From a bacterium (GTDB taxonomy: Bacteria > Spirochaetota > JAHITG01), in assembly GCA_028711675.1 (NCBI GenBank), contig JAQTRT010000013.1, positions 1-22,293 of the forward strand: DNA of 22,293 bases. Reading direction: 5' to 3'. Of the stretch, positions 15,393 to 22,293 are shown piece after piece. The position numbers and the translations under genes are program-made. Under the pieces are notes generated by a model. It had not been told where the DNA came from and did no database searches. It saw only the letters and a list, made by a program, of their open reading frames with translations. The stretch's first letter is position 1. Every line of letters begins with the position of its first letter.

Positions 15393-16314
15393 TCAGCTTC
15401 CTTCCCGTTGTTTTCAGGAAAAGGTCCTCCAGATTGGTCTGACGGATAAAATGATCACCGGCAGTCAGGCGGGAGGCCCTGGACTTCAGATAAGCCAGAT
15501 CATTCGAATACAAGAGGGCTACTTCATGCACTTCGTCAGAGCGGACCCTTTTCCGGTCCAGGTCTGTCTTCATTTTATTATACTTCTCCCGGCTCATCAC
15601 TTCCATCACATATCTCTCGATGTTCCGTTTAAGGAGCACCTTGGGCTCCCCTTCCAGTATCTTCCGGCCATTGTCCATGATCAGGATCTTGTCTGCGAGC
15701 TGGAAAGCCTCATCCATGTAATGCGTGGTCAGGAGAATTGTGGTCCTCTCCTTCTTCAGCTGGCGTATCTTGTCCCAGATCAGATGCCTTACCTGGGGAT
15801 CAAGACCGGTCGTGGGTTCGTCGAGTATCAGGAGCCGGGGATTGTTCAGGAGAGCCCGCACAATGATCAGCCTCCGTTTCATGCCGCCGGAAAGCTCGCG
15901 GATTCTGGATTTTTTTTTATCCTGAAGCTCCATGAATTCCAGCAGGCTGTGGATGCGGTCCCGGGCTGTTTTCTTCGGTATCTGGTAGAACCGGGAATAA
16001 ATATCCAGGTTCTGCATCACGTTCAGCTCTTCATCCAGGTTATTCTCCTGGGGGACCACTCCTGCAAGATACTTGATCTTCAATTCCTCATGAAGGGGAT
16101 CATAGCCGAAGACGCTCACCCGGCTCTCCTTGTTTTTGTCCCTGCGCGTGCGGCCGTACACCATGCCCATGAGCGTGGTCTTGCCTGCTCCGTTCGGTCC
16201 CAGGATACTGAAACAGGCCGATTCCCTGACGGAAAAGCTGAGGTCACGGACCGCTTTAAGATCATCGAAGGTCTTGCAGATATGCCTGATACGGATAACG
16301 TCATTACCTGTCAT
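15379..16314 (-). CDS. ABC exporter ATP-binding subunit (NodI-like)
   Basis: 311-residue cytosolic ATPase partner of the permease. Walker A GPNGAGKTT is at about residues 39-47, followed by Q-loop VVPQENNLDEEL, signature LSGGMKRRL, Walker B LLILDEPTTGLDP and switch TTHYMDEA. The C-terminal 80 residues (ERYVMEVMSREKYNKM...) form the accessory tail common in polysaccharide/drug exporter ATPases. A start at 16314 is chosen because GAGG precedes it. A longer reading from TTG 16374 is unlikely: those 20 codons contain TTGACA, a possible -35 followed 15 bases on by TTAGAT. It is the first gene of the four-gene set. Confidence 0.9.
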   Translation of the reverse strand: MTGNDVIRIRHICKTFDDLKAVRDLSFSVRESACFSILGPNGAGKTTLMGMVYGRTRRDKNKESRVSVFGYDPLHEELKIKYLAGVVPQENNLDEELNVMQNLDIYSRFYQIPKKTARDRIHSLLEFMELQDKKKSRIRELSGGMKRRLIIVRALLNNPRLLILDEPTTGLDPQVRHLIWDKIRQLKKERTTILLTTHYMDEAFQLADKILIMDNGRKILEGEPKVLLKRNIERYVMEVMSREKYNKMKTDLDRKRVRSDEVHEVALLYSNDLAYLKSRASRLTAGDHFIRQTNLEDLFLKTTGRKLNENQ

Positions 16315-16420
16315 TCTTTGAACATCCTCAATAAAATCGATCTTCCAATCTAATATTCTTTTTTTTCTTGTCAAGAATTTTCAAAGGGGAAACAGGGATC
16401 AGGAAAAATAAAAAAATTCT

Positions 16421-16666
16421 GCCGCGAAGGCACAAAGACACGAAGGAAAGGCGAAAGGAAGGAGATAAAGGTTATAAAGGCCGGATAAGGAAATAAAGGC
16501 TTTAGAGGCTATAAAGGTTTTAAAGGCAAAGAAAAAATCTCCGTTATTAATATCTTTACCTTTACAGCCTTTCATTTGCCCTTTGTGGCAAATCTTTCTT
16601 TTCCTGCTGATTCCTGATTTCCTGAAAGCTGATTCCTTCTTCTCCGTGCCATGGCGTCTTTGTGGC
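16421..16666. repeat. Large composite intergenic repeat R3 with inverted outer arms
   Basis: This is most of a 381-base gene-free stretch. The outer left arm GCCGCGAAGGCACAAAGACA (from 16421, continuing CGAAGG) is matched in reverse by the right arm, which reads GCCACAAAGACGCCATGGCA on the minus strand (16666 inward). Inside are the 9-base-period array (16465-16528), reverse units CCTTTACAG and CCTTTCATT near 16559-16576, and a GATTCCTGATTTCCTGAAAG stretch near 16610. No coding signal is evident. Confidence 0.75.
16465..16528. repeat. 9-base-period tandem array (ATAAAGGYT)
   Basis: Seven units: ATAAAGGTT, ATAAAGGCC, GGATAAGGAA (10 bases), ATAAAGGCT, TTAGAGGCT, ATAAAGGTT, TTAAAGGCA. The period is exactly 9 except for the one-base slip in unit three. 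It is the complement of the CCTTTAYAR units of R1 and R4. Confidence 0.8.
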
Positions 16667-16695
16667 TAAAATTTTATCGCTTTCCTGCCGGCAAG

Positions 16696-17481
16696 TTATC
16701 CGTTCAGGGCTTTGGAGAGTTCACGGACGAAATCTATGATCTTTTTCATTAACAGCTTTTTATTCTTCTGATAACGGTTGATCAGGCTGATAAGGGCTGA
16801 GCCCACGATAATTCCGTCGATGTGGTGAAGAAAAGGGCGTATGCCCCTGCCCGACCGTATGCCGAAGCCGAGGCAGAGCGGGAGCTGAATGTTCTGTTTA
16901 ATGAGTTTTAAATTATTGATAATATCAAGAGGTATGCTGTTCCTGATCCCGGTGGTACCGAGGACCGAAACGAAATAAAGGAATCCTGTGGTAAACTTGG
17001 CGATCTCTTTGATCCTTAAAAGAGGTGTCACGGATGTGACCAGGAGCACTGTCTCAAGCCCGTTGTTTATGCATTTTTCATAGAACTTCTGTCCTTCATC
17101 ATACGGCAGGTCCGGGACGATCACTCCGGAAACACCGCAGCTCTTGGCCAGCCGGATGAATTTATCCTCCCCGTAGACAAAGATGGGATTGAAGTAGCTC
17201 ATAAAAAGAAGACGGGACTTTATCCTGTTCTTCATCCCTTTCAGGATTTCAGCTATCGTTTCGATATTGATCTTATCATCCAGGACCTTTATCGTGGCTT
17301 TCTGTATCACGTCACCGTCCGCAATGGGATCGGAGAACGGGATACCGATCTCAATGATATCCACATCATTCCTGGACAGGGTCATGAGGATCTCTTTGAA
17401 CGTCCTCAGGTCCGGATATCCGGCAGTGATATAACAGTTCAATACTTTCTTATTTTTAAATAATTCCTGCAGTGGTTCCAC
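16696..17481 (-). CDS. trpA: Tryptophan synthase alpha chain
   Basis: 261-residue TIM-barrel that cleaves indole-3-glycerol phosphate to indole and glyceraldehyde-3-phosphate, the last step of tryptophan synthesis with TrpB. The catalytic pair is present: E44 in IEIGIPFSDP and D55 in ADG (E. coli E49 and D60). The phosphate/loop motifs VPDLPYDEG, GFLYFVSVLGTTG, LCLGFGI and DGIIVGSAL are in order. The start is GTG 17481 after GGGAGCAAGAA. The loop after GFGI is unusually basic (RSGRGIRPFLHH). It follows the NHL/VWA gene by 37 bases and so seems part of the lnt transcript. No trpB or other trp gene is in the window, although trpB usually sits directly beside trpA. Confidence 0.95.
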   Translation of the reverse strand: MEPLQELFKNKKVLNCYITAGYPDLRTFKEILMTLSRNDVDIIEIGIPFSDPIADGDVIQKATIKVLDDKINIETIAEILKGMKNRIKSRLLFMSYFNPIFVYGEDKFIRLAKSCGVSGVIVPDLPYDEGQKFYEKCINNGLETVLLVTSVTPLLRIKEIAKFTTGFLYFVSVLGTTGIRNSIPLDIINNLKLIKQNIQLPLCLGFGIRSGRGIRPFLHHIDGIIVGSALISLINRYQKNKKLLMKKIIDFVRELSKALNG

Positions 17482-17518
17482 TTCTTGCTCCCTGTCAATG
17501 AAGGGGGACAGCGCTCTT

Positions 17519-19561
17519 TTATTCGGGTATAAAATATCCGCTCTTATCCTTGCCTTTCAATTTATTAAAATCCACTTCCAGCTCTATCTCCCGCCATGCT
17601 CCCCCCAGCTTGTCGTTCTTGACGGTCTCATAGATAATGACATACTGGTTAATAGGGATCTTGATGATCTCGTTCCTGATATACTGGAGCCTTCCGGCAT
17701 CCTTGAAATAATAATAATACTGGCCGCCCGTGCTCCTGGCCAGCTCTTTCAGCTCCTGTTCGTTGTTCTGCGTAAAATTAACAATAAAAACAGGCACATG
17801 GTTGGCTATCGCGTAATTCCGGCAGACCTCGAGCTCATAATTCTTGAAGTTCTTTTCTATATCAAATTCACCTGTGGTAAAGAAGACCAGGGCTTTCCGG
17901 GAAAGCTTGTTCATCAGCTCCGTGATGCTTTCATACAAAGGCCGGGACACGTCATTGATGGTGTTATAATTATCTTCTTCCATGCTGGACAGAATGCGGA
18001 GCTGGCTGAAATCATACTTTAAACCGGTCCACCGGGACTGATGGAAATTCTCCACCCTTACTTCATCCTTGGTCTTCAGGATATTCTTGACCAGGTAAGA
18101 CCCCGCCTCTTTCAGCTCCGGCAGATAATTCTGCATCTTGAAGGATTTCTCCACCAGGTAAATGACCTTGATCTTCTCCTTGTCCTGGAGGCTGGTCAGG
18201 AGGTCAAGGGGAGTCATCCGGACGTTCAGTTCACGGACCTGGAAATTCTCCCTGGTAAGATTGGGCACAGGCGTGCCGTCCTTTTTATAAACGCTGGCAT
18301 ACACGACCACGCGCGGATACTTGATGGTATCAATAAGCTCGATATCTGTTTCAAGGTTGGCGTATTTAAAGGCCTCGGGCACGAATACTTCCACGGTATT
18401 CTTATAAAAATCACAGACATACAGGGTCCGGTCCCTGGTCATAAAAAGATCGGACACGTTGAGCAGTTTATCCCTGTTAAAATTGAAGTTCTTGATGTTC
18501 AGCCAGGAATCATCGTCCCGGTTATAGATATACCCTCCCTGCACGCCGTCGGCGATCAGGAAAAATTCCTTGTCGCAATGGATGTTCCTTAAAGTGGAGA
18601 ACTTTTTATCGCCGAACACATACTCCAGGAAATTACCGTCCTCATCGAACTTCTGGATGTTCATGTTCACCGCATCGCCCACGTAAATATTGTTCTTTTC
18701 ATCCACGGTGACAGAGGTGGGTTTAAGGAACTGCCCCGCTTCATCCCCCTTGGACCCGAACTTCATCATAAAAACGCCTTCCGGGGAGAATTTCTGGACC
18801 CGGCAGTTACCCGTATCCGCCACAAGGATATTATTATATATATCCACACAGATACCTTCAGGGCCCAGGAATCTTCCGTCCCCTGTACCGGTCCCGCCGG
18901 ACGTGAAAAGCAGCTCGCCCGTCTTGCTGATCTTCTCGATCCTGTCCCTTTTCACATCGCTTACGATAATATGGGCACGGGCATCGAGGGCGAATCCGTA
19001 CGGCATCTTGAATGATTTCCTGCCTGAAGTATATTTCTTGATTACTTTATCATTGGGATCCAGCCTGAGTATGGCCCGCGAGGCCAGGCCTGTGATGAAC
19101 ACACCGTTATTCTCGTCGGCGTATACGGCAACAGGCTGGCTGAAACTTTTCCCGTCCCATTTCCGTCCGTCAATGGTCCTGAAATGGGAATAAGGCTTGA
19201 TAAGATTCCTTTTATCCGGCCGGCCGACCCGGAAATACATGTTATTCAGCTTATCGATCAGAGTATTGTCGGCACCGCCGTTGTCCACGACCTCCTGCCA
19301 GGTCTCCATAGTGCTGGAAAGATACCCGGCTTTCCGGTATGCTTTTCCCAGCCAGATCTTGGCGGGGAAAAAATTAGGGTTGTACTGGAGGGATTTGATG
19401 AAGAACTCCACGGCCGGGGTATATTTCGTCTCGCTGTAATAAAAAAAACCGCGTTTAAAAAAATCCTCTGATTTGTATTCATCGAAACGGAAAGACGTCT
19501 CCGCCAGGATGGTATGCGCCAGGGTCAAAAGGATCAGGATGGATAATGTTGTTCTTCGCAT
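17519..19561 (-). CDS. Exported TPR / NHL beta-propeller / degenerate VWA protein
   Basis: 680 residues. A signal peptide (1-20, cleavage after LAE or HTILA) is followed by TPR-like helices (about 32-112), then NHL-type propeller blades (about 140-395; repeats such as GRFLGPEGICVDIYNNILVA, GQFLKPTSVTVDEKNNIYVG, ...VQKFSPEG) and a VWA-like fold (about 463-640). The metal-binding MIDAS site of that domain is degenerate: the usual DxSxS reads E471-K-S473-F-K475 and the later TDG reads TTG. Fold-wise it may still bind a protein or peptide, but metal-dependent adhesion is doubtful. It is probably periplasmic or surface-bound and acts as a scaffold. Its SD is weak and it begins 3 bases after the lipoprotein stop, so coupling is likely. 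Confidence 0.85.
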   Translation of the reverse strand: MRRTTLSILILLTLAHTILAETSFRFDEYKSEDFFKRGFFYYSETKYTPAVEFFIKSLQYNPNFFPAKIWLGKAYRKAGYLSSTMETWQEVVDNGGADNTLIDKLNNMYFRVGRPDKRNLIKPYSHFRTIDGRKWDGKSFSQPVAVYADENNGVFITGLASRAILRLDPNDKVIKKYTSGRKSFKMPYGFALDARAHIIVSDVKRDRIEKISKTGELLFTSGGTGTGDGRFLGPEGICVDIYNNILVADTGNCRVQKFSPEGVFMMKFGSKGDEAGQFLKPTSVTVDEKNNIYVGDAVNMNIQKFDEDGNFLEYVFGDKKFSTLRNIHCDKEFFLIADGVQGGYIYNRDDDSWLNIKNFNFNRDKLLNVSDLFMTRDRTLYVCDFYKNTVEVFVPEAFKYANLETDIELIDTIKYPRVVVYASVYKKDGTPVPNLTRENFQVRELNVRMTPLDLLTSLQDKEKIKVIYLVEKSFKMQNYLPELKEAGSYLVKNILKTKDEVRVENFHQSRWTGLKYDFSQLRILSSMEEDNYNTINDVSRPLYESITELMNKLSRKALVFFTTGEFDIEKNFKNYELEVCRNYAIANHVPVFIVNFTQNNEQELKELARSTGGQYYYYFKDAGRLQYIRNEIIKIPINQYVIIYETVKNDKLGGAWREIELEVDFNKLKGKDKSGYFIPE

Positions 19562-19564
19562 ATT

Positions 19565-20092
19565 TTATTTCTTCGTCAGAAGGGTCCTCAGGACCGGGAC
19601 AAAGCTGTGATAACCGAAAGGATTGATCAGGTACCAGCGGTTATTGAACCGGATCAGCTTGATCTTCTCTTCCCCGGGATAATCGCCCGCCACCCACAGT
19701 TCAGCGGTATTGTTCATCAGGTTCACGGTATACCGGGTGACCCGTATCTGGAAATAGGTCTTCAACCTTAAAAGAGACTCGTAACTATCGTCATTCTTCT
19801 GGTTCAGCAGATGGACCAGCACGCTCCGGTACAGCTTGACGAATTCCTGCTGCTCCTTGTTGGAGGCGCTGTCCCAGGTCATTTTCCGGGTACGGTAGTA
19901 GCGGTTGAAGCTGTATATGATGTTCTCAAAATTATAGTATTCATACGCGAACATCTTCTCATATTCACGGGCCCGGGCCAGGTCCTGCCACTGTCGGAAG
20001 ACCTCATCCGGCATCATGTTCCGCCGGCCGGAAAAGAACGGGTCGCAAGCCGTAAAGAACAGAAGGATGCTTAATAATAACAGCTTTTTCAT
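19565..20092 (-). CDS. Lipoprotein of unknown function
   Basis: 175 residues. A short signal LLLLSILLFFTAC gives a lipobox (FTA-C16), so the mature protein starts with a lipid-modified Cys; an aspartate follows at +2 (C-D), which in Enterobacteria marks inner-membrane retention by Lol avoidance. The rest is a mixed helix/strand fold (VFRQWQDLARAREYEKMFAY; YFQIRVTRYTVNLMNNTAELWVAG; KIKLIRFNNRWYLINPFG), resembling NTF2/DUF4878-type lipoproteins (guess). The SD AGAGGTAGAGAT overlaps the end of lnt, 4 bases away. It is the first gene after lnt, the enzyme that finishes lipoprotein acylation. Confidence 0.82.
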   Translation of the reverse strand: MKKLLLLSILLFFTACDPFFSGRRNMMPDEVFRQWQDLARAREYEKMFAYEYYNFENIIYSFNRYYRTRKMTWDSASNKEQQEFVKLYRSVLVHLLNQKNDDSYESLLRLKTYFQIRVTRYTVNLMNNTAELWVAGDYPGEEKIKLIRFNNRWYLINPFGYHSFVPVLRTLLTKK

Positions 20093-20096
20093 ATCT

Positions 20097-21698
20097 CTAC
20101 CTCTTATTAAAGAGATATCGAACTGCTAAAGGATAAAGTATCAATAAAAAATTAAAAATCAATAAAATTCTGGGAAGGTAATCGCCGTGCCGGGTATAAA
20201 AGGTAAAATGGCGTTTCGGGCCTGCCTGGATGGTATCCACCAGGTATCCCTGTTGGAACAGGGGGAGCCGGGAGGTAATCCGGCCGTACTGGTTGATAAA
20301 ACAGGTGACCCCGCTGTTGCCGCACCGCACGTACGCCACGCGGGTCTCGACGGTCCGGAAAACATCCGCGATCACGTGCTGCCATTCAGCCTGGGGGGTG
20401 AAGGACCAGGTGTCATTGGTGACATTGACCAGGAATTCCGCTCCCTGGAGTATAAATTTCCTGCACAGGTCGCCGAAAATACCCTCATAACAGATGAGCC
20501 CGGAGAACCGGAACACCCTGGCCTTCTTTAATATCTCGAAAACCGTGTAACGCCGGCCCGGGGTCCAGTGACCGGCCGAGGTCTCTGTCAGGATACGGTT
20601 GATGAAAGGCACCTTGAACGGGAACCATTCCCCGAACGGAACCAGGTGTATCTTATAATACAGGTCCTCGATCACGCCTTCGGGGCTGATCAGCACAGCG
20701 GCATTATACTCATCCTCCCTCACCTTATTATTCTGTATCTTTTTCTCATAGTGCGGGATGCCGGTGAAAATATAGTTCCCGAGGTCCCTGGCAATTCTCA
20801 GGACGTTCCGGTTATAGAACAGCCGCTCTTTTAAAGCCGGATATTTGATCAGACGCTGGTAATTATCATTGTAATATTTCACATAATCCAGGATAGCGGT
20901 CTCGGACCAGACCAGGAGGTCCGGGTCCTGAAGGCTGGCTTTTTCGGAAAGACAGGTCAGACGCGAAACGGCATCGTATTTTATCCTTTCCCAGGAGAGA
21001 TTAGGATTCACATCGCTCTGGACCAGGGCGATCTTCAGGCCGGGCAGGTTCTTTATTTCATTTTTTACGCTCCTGATCCTGATCATACCGTAAAGGACAG
21101 GCAGGAGCAGGATAACAGCCAGGGCCTGCGATAATCTTTTCACGGACTTTTGAGAGGACCGGTTCAGAAAAATTTCCAGGATAATGACATTGGCCAGGAC
21201 GACCAGAAAGGAAATGATCCAGATACCGAAGGTGTCGGCGATCTGGATAAAGGAAAGAAAATTCCACTGGGAATGGGCTGTCAGTCCCCAGGGAAAACCG
21301 AGGAACCCGCTCGACCTGATATATTCATGGCAGACCCAGAGCGAAGGGATGACCAGGATCCTCAGGGACGGAAATTTGTCAAGCAGGAATTTCAGGGCCA
21401 GGCCGAACACGCCGAAATAAACAAAATATCCCAGCAGGACACCGGGCAGGGAAAGAAGATGGAATATCCTGAGCCAGAAAAGCAGGATAAAATGAAAGGC
21501 CATGCCGAACAGCGTGGAATAAAAAACAGCGCGTTTATACGATCTTTCCTTGAGCATGACATAAAGGAAAGGTGACAGGGAAAAGAACTGGACCCAGAAC
21601 ATGTTCACGGGCGGATAAGAAAGGTTGGAAAGAACGGCGCTGAGGAGCACCAGCATGCTCTTTTTAGCAGTATCGTTCTTTAAAAAATCTTTCATCAT
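20097..21698 (-). CDS. lnt: Apolipoprotein N-acyltransferase
   Basis: 533-residue inner-membrane enzyme that adds the third acyl chain to lipoprotein N-termini using phospholipid. About six TM helices in the first 210 residues, one near the C-terminus, and a nitrilase-like domain between. The catalytic triad is visible: E266 (LLVWSETA), K349 (YYKIHLVPFGE) and C403 (GLICYEGIFG), with E357 and E405 conserved, matching E. coli E267/K335/C387. The start at 21698 (MMKDFL) follows AAGGAAATTGTTGTT; an in-frame ATG at 21725 lacks an SD. It heads the lnt-lipoprotein-NHL/VWA-trpA set. The presence of lnt supports a diderm cell with triacylated lipoproteins. Confidence 0.95.
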   Translation of the reverse strand: MMKDFLKNDTAKKSMLVLLSAVLSNLSYPPVNMFWVQFFSLSPFLYVMLKERSYKRAVFYSTLFGMAFHFILLFWLRIFHLLSLPGVLLGYFVYFGVFGLALKFLLDKFPSLRILVIPSLWVCHEYIRSSGFLGFPWGLTAHSQWNFLSFIQIADTFGIWIISFLVVLANVIILEIFLNRSSQKSVKRLSQALAVILLLPVLYGMIRIRSVKNEIKNLPGLKIALVQSDVNPNLSWERIKYDAVSRLTCLSEKASLQDPDLLVWSETAILDYVKYYNDNYQRLIKYPALKERLFYNRNVLRIARDLGNYIFTGIPHYEKKIQNNKVREDEYNAAVLISPEGVIEDLYYKIHLVPFGEWFPFKVPFINRILTETSAGHWTPGRRYTVFEILKKARVFRFSGLICYEGIFGDLCRKFILQGAEFLVNVTNDTWSFTPQAEWQHVIADVFRTVETRVAYVRCGNSGVTCFINQYGRITSRLPLFQQGYLVDTIQAGPKRHFTFYTRHGDYLPRILLIFNFLLILYPLAVRYLFNKR

Positions 21699-21770
21699 AA
21701 CAACAATTTCCTTTTTCAGAAACATAAAGCGACAAGGGCATGCAAGGCTCTTTAGTGAAAAATTTCCGGA

Positions 21771-21806
21771 CCTTTATTGCCTTTCAAGCCTTTACACCCT
21801 TCTTCT
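21771..21806. repeat. Intergenic repeat R4: four 9-base units upstream of lnt
   Basis: CCTTTATTG, CCTTTCAAG, CCTTTACAC and CCTTCTTCT follow one another with an exact 9-base period, in the 113-base gap between the SH3 gene and lnt. They match the R1 units on the same strand. Confidence 0.75.
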
Positions 21807-21811
21807 CTTAA

Positions 21812-22293
21812 TCAATACTGGGCACGCAGGTAGAATCCGTACACCCAGCCTTCCAGGCCCGAGACCAGCTTTACCTTGAACCAGTAATCGTACATATTGG
21901 AGATCTCCTGCTTCTGCTCGCTCCGGTCGATGATCTTCACCAGGGTGCCGGCCGGTATCTTTTTGATGACCTTGCTCTTGCTGGAGGGCTCCTCCCTTAC
22001 TTTCACGTTCTCGATCACGTACGCGATGGCCTGGGCCGCGCTGGAATCCGGGAATTCCCGTTTGATCTTCTTGTACAGGTCATTGGCCTTGTTGAAATAA
22101 TCCGTGAGCTGGCTGTCCGTCAGGTTCAGCTCTTTCTTGATGATGGCGCCCTCCTCGTACAAATACAGGTACAGGTCCGCCATGCGGAGGAGGAGCTGGG
22201 GCACGTAAGCAGCCTTGGGGTCCTGGTTGTAGATAGCCCAGTATTTCTCCATGATGCTCATGATCTCGGAATAACGGTATTTATTGTCCACCA
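21812..22293 (-). CDS. TPR-like / bacterial SH3 domain protein (5' end outside window)
   Basis: At least 160 residues; it runs off the right edge, so the true start is unseen (a GTG at 22291 is only a codon that could be read as a start). The first part is helical and TPR-like (YSEIMSIMEKYWAIYNQDPKAAYVPQLLLRMADLYLY, then DYFNKANDLYKKIKREFPDSSAAQ). The end is an SH3b domain (about 93-159: NVKVREEPSSKSKVIKKIPAGTLVKI, WFKVKLVSGLEGWVYGFYL). Bacterial SH3b domains often bind cell-wall peptide or protein partners in the envelope, so an envelope role is likely. No signal peptide can be judged. It is in the same orientation as the lnt set, with a 113-base gap that holds a repeat. Confidence 0.8.
   Translation of the reverse strand, partial: VDNKYRYSEIMSIMEKYWAIYNQDPKAAYVPQLLLRMADLYLYLYEEGAIIKKELNLTDSQLTDYFNKANDLYKKIKREFPDSSAAQAIAYVIENVKVREEPSSKSKVIKKIPAGTLVKIIDRSEQKQEISNMYDYWFKVKLVSGLEGWVYGFYLRAQY

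Noticed and set aside
15352..16353. Plus-strand 333-residue reading frame
   Set aside because: It is antisense to the ABC ATPase, which has all its motifs. No start signal and no recognisable domain.
16315..16374. N-terminal extension of the ABC ATPase from TTG 16374
   Set aside because: It contains TTGACA and an A-rich tract that look like a promoter; the 16314 ATG has an upstream GAGG and matches the family start.
16465..16528. The 9-base array as a coding repeat or CRISPR
   Set aside because: Units are too short and there are no spacers or cas genes; no open frame with start signals covers it.

Overview
This window looks like chromosomal DNA from a Gram-negative-type (diderm) bacterium of moderate G+C. 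The diderm call rests on an apolipoprotein N-acyltransferase, a lipobox lipoprotein, a TolC-type outer-membrane channel and a probable outer-membrane beta-barrel. Several flavodoxin, ferredoxin and nitroreductase genes suggest an anaerobic or redox-flexible life. I cannot name the phylum from the sequence; an uncultured lineage is a guess. I saw no rRNA, tRNA, CRISPR array, transposase or phage gene.

Layout. (1) 1-3721, minus strand: a PadR-type regulator and an EFR1-type flavodoxin/ferredoxin sharing a 4-base ATGA overlap, followed by a compact UvrA-like double ATPase that lacks the UvrB-binding domain and runs off the left edge. A strong promoter with tandem operator-like repeats sits at the regulator's start. 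(2) 3939-6453, minus strand: a small barrel protein, then a nitroreductase-like protein, a small membrane-anchored protein, a DUF4342 protein and a cupin. (3) 6536-11228, plus strand: a TolC-type channel and a full-length RND pump, with no periplasmic adaptor in view and an unusual pair of mutually exclusive hairpins between them. (4) 11336-11806, minus strand: a small unknown protein. (5) 12059-16314, minus strand: a tightly packed set of ABC ATPase, ABC-2 permease, Tat-exported DUF362 protein and a membrane polyferredoxin with six predicted [4Fe-4S] clusters. (6) 16696-21698, minus strand: lnt, a lipoprotein, a TPR/NHL-propeller/VWA-like exported protein and an orphan trpA. A partial TPR-like/SH3 protein starts beyond the right edge.

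How the parts may work together. The UvrA-like ATPase, PadR regulator, nitroreductase and RND/TolC pump together resemble a toxic-compound response, but only the PadR/EFR1 coupling is directly visible. The polyferredoxin and DUF362 protein probably form one membrane-bound redox unit; whether the ABC exporter belongs to it is inference from spacing. Lnt and the lipoprotein directly after it fit an envelope-biogenesis operon, to which trpA seems to have been appended.

The most unusual non-coding features are a family of intergenic repeats with a 9-base period (CCTTTAYAR or its complement) at three places, linked at two of them to a GCCAC-AAGRCAC motif; the two-hairpin element between tolC and the RND gene; and two promoters placed so that transcription would begin at the start codon itself (leaderless mRNAs).
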